NCBI RefSeq assembly: GCF_008831285.2
Contig: NC_045145.1
Location: forward strand, 8,246,802 to 8,310,801
Source of the DNA: Nymphaea colorata
Lineage: Eukaryota; Streptophyta; Magnoliopsida; Nymphaeales; Nymphaeaceae
Direction of reading: 5' to 3'
DNA: 64,000 bases
The position numbers and the translations under genes are program-made. A model generated the notes under the pieces. The model had not been told where the DNA came from. It was given only the letters and a program-made list of their open reading frames with translations, and did not search any database. This document shows, one piece after another, positions 59,575 to 64,000 of the stretch (position 1 is the stretch's first letter; every line of letters starts with the position of its first letter).

Positions 59575-61345
59575 TGACCACTTACGTGACACAGTACGTC
59601 GATTTGCCCCACGTACCCACTCTGGTACGCGGACATGCCAAAGCGGGTATGGCATAAGTTTGGGTACGGCTTGGATCGGGTCTGGGTCAGATCCAATCCA
59701 AACCAAAAAAATTGTTCGTTTCTTATTTCACGAAAAGAAGTTGGAGCTCGACTCACTGTGTTTTCTGCAGCAAATCTCTTCCGCAGTGATGACTGGCTGC
59801 AACGATAACATCCAGCGACCCACGGCAACGTCCAGCGGTGTTCGGCAGCAGCAAGGTAAGTGTTTTTTTTTCAATATTACAACTTAGGGTTTCATTTTCT
59901 TGATTTGGGTTTTTTTTTTTTATTTGGGGATGTTTTTGTTTCATATTTTGATTGATTTTACATGTAAAATTTCTGTGACACTTTTGTTGCTAGTCCAACT
60001 AATTACAGCAATGGAGGTGGAGCAAAATTTGTCGGCTGATGTTGTTTCCATTTCGAGCCAGGTTGCTTATGCAGTGTCATTCAAAGTTTTTAATTTTTTT
60101 GAATGTCATACTTATCTCTTCCCTGAACTTGAAAAATAACTCTATGAATCTCATTGGCAGTGGCACAAATATAGCCTTCTTTATTGTTCTAGTGCGAGCT
60201 TGATACTTGCTTTCTGGAGAGCCATTAGAAATGCTCATTTCCCGTCAAGGATTCTATTGTTGTTTGTTCAAGAGCTAGTCTGCTAGATGACCAATGTGAA
60301 ATTTTTTTAGTTTACAAGATGCAAGTGGTATTTGAAGCAATGTTATCCGTACCGTATGATACGCACGTGTATCGTACGATACGTATCGTATAGGTCTAAA
60401 AAACCTATACGATATGCTTACAATACACGATACGTTCGTGTATCGTAAGCGTATCGCCCGTATCGTACGATATGGGGAAAAACACAGTTTTTTAATTTTT
60501 AAAGTTTAAACACTCCTCCCTCTCTTTCTTATTGTATTTAAAGACTCCAAAAGACATGAGAGGGAGAGATTTTGCCCTTTTTCATCAAAAATAACCGAAG
60601 ATTCATCAATTTGGGGAGATATTATCGTTGAATCATGAAAGTTGATAACTATATGTTTTGAACTTATGAAATTGTGATGTATTCTAAGTCCTAAGACTCT
60701 AAGTCCTAAGACTCTAAGTCCTAAGTTTCTATAAAATTTTCAAGTTTAAAATTGTGATGGATGATATTTATATTATTTTGAATCTCTGATTTCTTATTTT
60801 TGAATGTGTTGTCGATACACATGAATGTTCCTTATGTATGATGATCTTTTTGATATTTGAAAACATTTTTCTTGATTTCTGATTTTTTTTTTCAAATTTT
60901 TGATGATTTTTCTCTATTTTTTCTGATTTTTAATATTTTTTAATTAAAAAATTAATTTTACGATATGTTACGATACGGCGTATAGGTCGGCCCGACTGAT
61001 ACGCGATACGCTACGCCAGTGATAACATTGATTTGAAGTTCCAATTCCATTTTTGTGCATGTTTGGTAACTTATTGACATATTCTTATTTTTTATTCCTT
61101 CATATTTTTGTTCATTATATGTCTTTTGTTTTGCATCTTTTTATTAATAATAGTGTTCTTATGATAAACAATGTTTTGTTTGAGACTTTCTTATGAGATT
61201 ATAAGAGTGAATTATTAAGTTTTTTTTTCATTATGATCATTTTTTCGAATATAAAATTTGTTGTACCCACAATTTTCAAAATTGTCATGTCTGAACCTAC
61301 ATCGCCGTACTCGTACCCGTACTGTACCCGCAGCCATGTGACACA
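59575..61345. mobile_element. Possible hAT-like element with GTACCC-rich ends
   Basis: Both flanks of this interval are rich in short GTAC/GGGTAC/GTACCC words (59600-59690 and 61300-61332), as in the subterminal regions of some plant hAT elements. Between them are a small exon-like block ending CAGCAAG/GTAAGTG (59740-59857) and a short open frame from 60011 (MEVEQNLSADVV). No terminal repeat or target duplication could be fixed, and no transposase is present. A second, certain element (60338-61030) is nested in it. Confidence 0.35.
60338..61030. mobile_element. Intact non-autonomous hAT element, 693 bp
   Basis: The ends are CAATGTTATC (60338-60347) and GATAACATTG (61021-61030), a perfect 10-bp inverted repeat. 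The same 8 bases, ATTTGAAG, flank it at 60330-60337 and 61031-61038, the duplication length of hAT elements. Subterminal regions are packed with GTATCG/CGATAC words, including the palindrome GTATCGTACGATAC at 60369-60382. The interior is AT-rich with no coding frame, so it depends on a transposase supplied elsewhere. Confidence 0.92.
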
Positions 61346-61378
61346 AATGGCAACATATGACTACATTAGAGCAATGTT

Positions 61379-61547
61379 GTGAGAAGCATACGCTTCTCAC
61401 AAAAAAACTGCGAGTCAAGGCGTTTTTAAGGAAAAACGCCTTGAGGCAATGGTATGAGGCGCACGTGTACCTGAAGTGTGCGCCTCACGTGTGTGAGGCG
61501 TATGCCTCACACATTGGCATGCTTCTTCTTGAGGCGCACGCCTCAAG
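61379..61547. repeat. Array of GAGGCG hairpins at a hAT end
   Basis: Inverted repeats: GTGAGAAGC/GCTTCTCAC (61379-61400, loop 4); CAAGGCGTTTTT/AAAAACGCCTTG (61416-61443, loop 4); TGAGGCGCA with TGCGCCTCA (about 61455-61487); GTGTGAGGC/GCCTCACAC (61491-61512, loop 4); CTTGAGGCG/CGCCTCAAG (61528-61547, loop 2). Confidence 0.9.
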
Positions 61548-61685
61548 AACAGATTCATTTAGTGGCTTTTAATGTAAAGAATTAAAAATTAAATAAAATT
61601 AGTCACACGTAAGTTACAAAATTTAGTCTATTTAGTGGCTTTTAATGTAACCCTAATTAAACTCTCTTTCAATCCCTAACTGCCC

Positions 61686-61870
61686 TTTTCTCAAATATCA
61701 ATCCTAAATCACCCGCCCCCACACTTTTCTCCAAGAAGGAGCTTTCTTCTCCACGGCTGAGAAGGTGAAAGGGCACGTTTTCTCAAATATCAATCCCAAA
61801 TCACCCGCCCCCACACTTTTCTCCAAGAAAGAGCTTTCTTCTCCACAGCTGAGAAGGTGAAAGGGCACGT
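61686..61870. repeat. 92 bp tandem duplication
   Basis: Two units offset by 92 bases (TCAAATATCAATCC at 61691 and 61783, GGGCACGT at 61771 and 61863), differing at about three positions. They make overlapping open frames that are not genes. Confidence 0.9.
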
Positions 61871-61925
61871 CTGCTTCAAGGCACTCTCCAACTACAGGCC
61901 TGGTGCAAGGCACTCTCCAACTCAC

Positions 61926-63020
61926 ATGTGAGTTTAAATGTTTTCCTTCTTCCTGTTAGCATATAATACAATAGTTTAGTGATATTGAAAGCCACGTATG
62001 CCTTGGTCTCATCCTGTTAGTGTACAATAGTTTATAGATATTGACAGCAATGTATGCCTTGGCCCCATCAACAACAATTCATTTCTTCCATATGCCAATG
62101 GGTTTTTTGTCTTTGTTTACTATATTTCTGTGCTATGCTACAGTTGTTGAGATGTGGTGAATAAGGGAACTCATTAATGTGAAGATTAAAAAAACGACAG
62201 CTTGCAATATACTTCAAGGCAAACTTCTGTTGTTCTGATTGAAGTCTTGAAGGAAGGTCTTGGCTGCTTCATACGTAGACCAGCAAAAGGCTGCAGCAAG
62301 CTCATGATCAGTTTTAATTTGGGAGCCAATTTTCTTTCCAACAGCGCTTTCATTTTTCAGCGTGCTTTTTATAAATTTATTAGGCGATGGAAGTGATCTT
62401 CTGGAGGTGGAGGATGAAAAGAATGACTATGATTGGTGAGGTCATGTTTGTATACTCTTGGTTTCATGATGCATTTTGCGCCTAATGCTGTCATCAGTTG
62501 CCGTGTATCTTATGGCCACTATAGAGAGTAATTGGAGATTGGATTCGTTTAGGACTAAGCATTCAAAAAGTTCTGTAATTTTTTTACTTCGTTTATTCAG
62601 TTATTTGGATGATTGGCGTGGAGTTTCATTCACCTATTCACGTCAGTACACTGCCTTGTGCTTAAGTTTACAACTATTTTGAAATTGAACAGTGTGCCCA
62701 TTTGAATGACCTGTAGATGGGGCAGTTGAGTTCATGTCGTTAAAAAGTTCTCATTCTTTTTTAATTGCTACTGATCAACCCAATTGATTAGGCGATGAAC
62801 CACATTCATTCAAAGAAACATGTTTAGTTACAAGATGGGCAGTTGAGTTATTTTGTCATATGTTAGTACTTCTTAAAATAATTTAAATTTGTTGTATGGT
62901 GTTAATATTCGTTGCATTATGTGTTGTTATTATTTGGGTATGCTTAGCAATTTGAGCTTTTGCATACAATGTAATTGAACTCATTGGATGCTTATTTGTA
63001 GTACATTGTTTAGGTTTGAG
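61926..63020. other. hAT leader or intron region, no exon fixed
   Basis: Between the duplicated leader and the transposase start. No domain is recognised. A diverged short repeat (TGTATGCCTTGGTCTCATC and GTATGCCTTGGCCCCATC) is near 61996-62068. Confidence 0.45.
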
Positions 63021-63025
63021 AAAAA

Positions 63026-64000
63026 ATGTCTCGACGGGATCCAGCATGGGAACATTGTGTTGAAGAAGATCATACTGATAAAGAAAAAAGGGAAACTTGA
63101 TATGCAATTATTGTCAGAAAACTAATAGAGGTGGAGTTTGCAGAATGAAACAACACTTGGCTGGAACTAAAAAAGGTGCTAAAGCATGTGACAAAGCACC
63201 ACAAAGTGTTGTACAATTTTTGAATAATTATTTGCAGGTACAAAAAAGTAAAATATAAAGGAAAAAAGACAATGTTGAATTGCGTAGAAATGAAGGTTTG
63301 GATGAAGGAATAATCAGTGGTGGCCTTACATCTCCCAATGTTCGTAAATGTGGAATTTCACGGGGTCCAATGGATCAATTTATAACTTCGGATATGCGAC
63401 AATCAACAATCAACAATGGCTTCAAGAAAGAGGAAAGGAAGCAAGTATATTCTGCTATAGGTCAATTCTTTTTTGTGAATGCTTTATCATTTAACTTATG
63501 TAACAGTCCATATTTTGGGAGAATGATTGAAGCTGTGGGAAATTATGCTCGAGGATTGAAAGCACCAACCTACAATGATATGGGGACTTCGATCCTAAAA
63601 GAAGAAGTTGATAAAGTGGAAATCAAATTAGAGGACTAAAAGCAGACGTGGTTGAAGACTGGTTGTACCATAATGGCAGATGGCAGGACTGATGGTAAAA
63701 GTAGAAATTTGATTAACTTCTTGTAAATAATCCTTCGGGTACAGTTTTTTTAAAGTCTTATGATATTAGTGGTGTAAAAAAGACTTGATAATTTGGTCAA
63801 ATTATTCATGGAGATAATTAAAGAAGTTGGAGAGAAAAAACTAGGTATGAAGTTAAAAGAAATTGATGGCTTTAAGCATATTTTTTTAACACCTTGTGCA
63901 GCTCATTGCCTAGATTTAATTCTTGAAGACATTGCTAAGATACATTTGCATAAGGAAGTGACTGAAAAAGAAAAAGTTATAAGTACATTTATATATGGAC
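63026..64000 (+). pseudogene. BED/hAT transposase, broken and cut by the window end
   Basis: Starts ATG at 63026 (MSRRDPAWEHC, then EEDHTDKEKR). A frameshift near 63095 precedes the zinc finger (LICNYCQKT, GGVCRMKQHLAG), followed by acidic or glycine-rich linker. The open frame 63280-63639 holds the start of DUF659 (FFFVNALSFNLCNSPYFGRM, then NYARGLKAPTYN). A stop at 63637 interrupts the expected WLKTGCTIMADGRTDGKSRN run, and a second stop is at 63723. The TPCAAHCLDLILEDIAK block (about 63885-63940) follows sooner than in relatives, so some of the core is deleted. It is a different hAT subfamily from the 55-59 kb copy but has the same domain plan. Confidence 0.82.

Larger units (their letters stand above)
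61372..64000 (+). mobile_element. hAT transposon, left part, runs off the window
   Basis: The left end appears to be CAATGTTGTGAGAAGC at 61372, sharing CAATGTT with the 60338-61030 element. Five hairpins follow at once (61379-61547), then a CT-rich leader with a 92-bp tandem duplication, then a broken BED/hAT transposase from 63026. The 8 bases before the end (CATTAGAG, 61364-61371) would be the target duplication. The right end is outside the window, so the limits cannot be verified. Confidence 0.7.

Noticed and set aside
61686-61870. Tandem duplication as a possible coding repeat
   Set aside because: The 92-base period is not a multiple of three, so frame is not kept, and it sits in a transposon leader.

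Overview
The window looks like nuclear DNA of a flowering plant. It is AT-rich, its only recognisable host gene has short introns with GT-AG splice sites, and most of the rest is plant-type transposable elements: Tat/Ogre-like LTR retrotransposons, Ty3/gypsy and Ty1/copia relics, an L1-type LINE, hAT DNA transposons, small inverted-repeat elements and long (CT)n(TA)n microsatellites. I cannot name the species.

Layout. 1-9.3 kb: two long solo LTRs in opposite orientation, at 1927-5059 (-, target duplication ATATC) and 5725-9286 (+, TCAAG/TGAAG). 9.3-19.8 kb: no recognisable gene, several microsatellites, one small inverted-repeat element relic. 19.85-24.2 kb: a decayed hAT transposon that carries two tandem copies of a two-exon fragment resembling a plant bZIP gene between its left end and its transposase. 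25.7-42.3 kb: an L1-type LINE split by a 12.9 kb block (26577-39463) of four long LTRs. The left two are on the minus strand and the right two on the plus strand. TCAGG flanks both outer ends, and both outer ends are LTR 3' ends. 43.0-43.4 kb: a Ty1/copia RNase H scrap. 47.6 kb: a small inverted-repeat element. 48.6-52.6 kb: a decayed Ty3/gypsy gag-pol on the minus strand.

52.98-53.85 kb (-) holds the last three exons of the exosome subunit RRP42 (EXOSC7). Its N-terminal half is not visible and should lie upstream, beyond or among the transposons that follow: a nearly whole BED/hAT element (55412-59112), a perfect non-autonomous hAT element (60338-61030, 8-bp target duplication ATTTGAAG), and the left part of another hAT element (61372 to the window end).

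The window is therefore mainly a record of nested insertion. The most unusual objects are the head-to-head LTR block, whose LTRs pair by sequence across the inversion rather than within each apparent element, and the bZIP exon pair duplicated inside a hAT element. No RNA genes or CRISPR arrays were seen. All element boundaries were read by eye from terminal repeats and target duplications; nothing was aligned by software.
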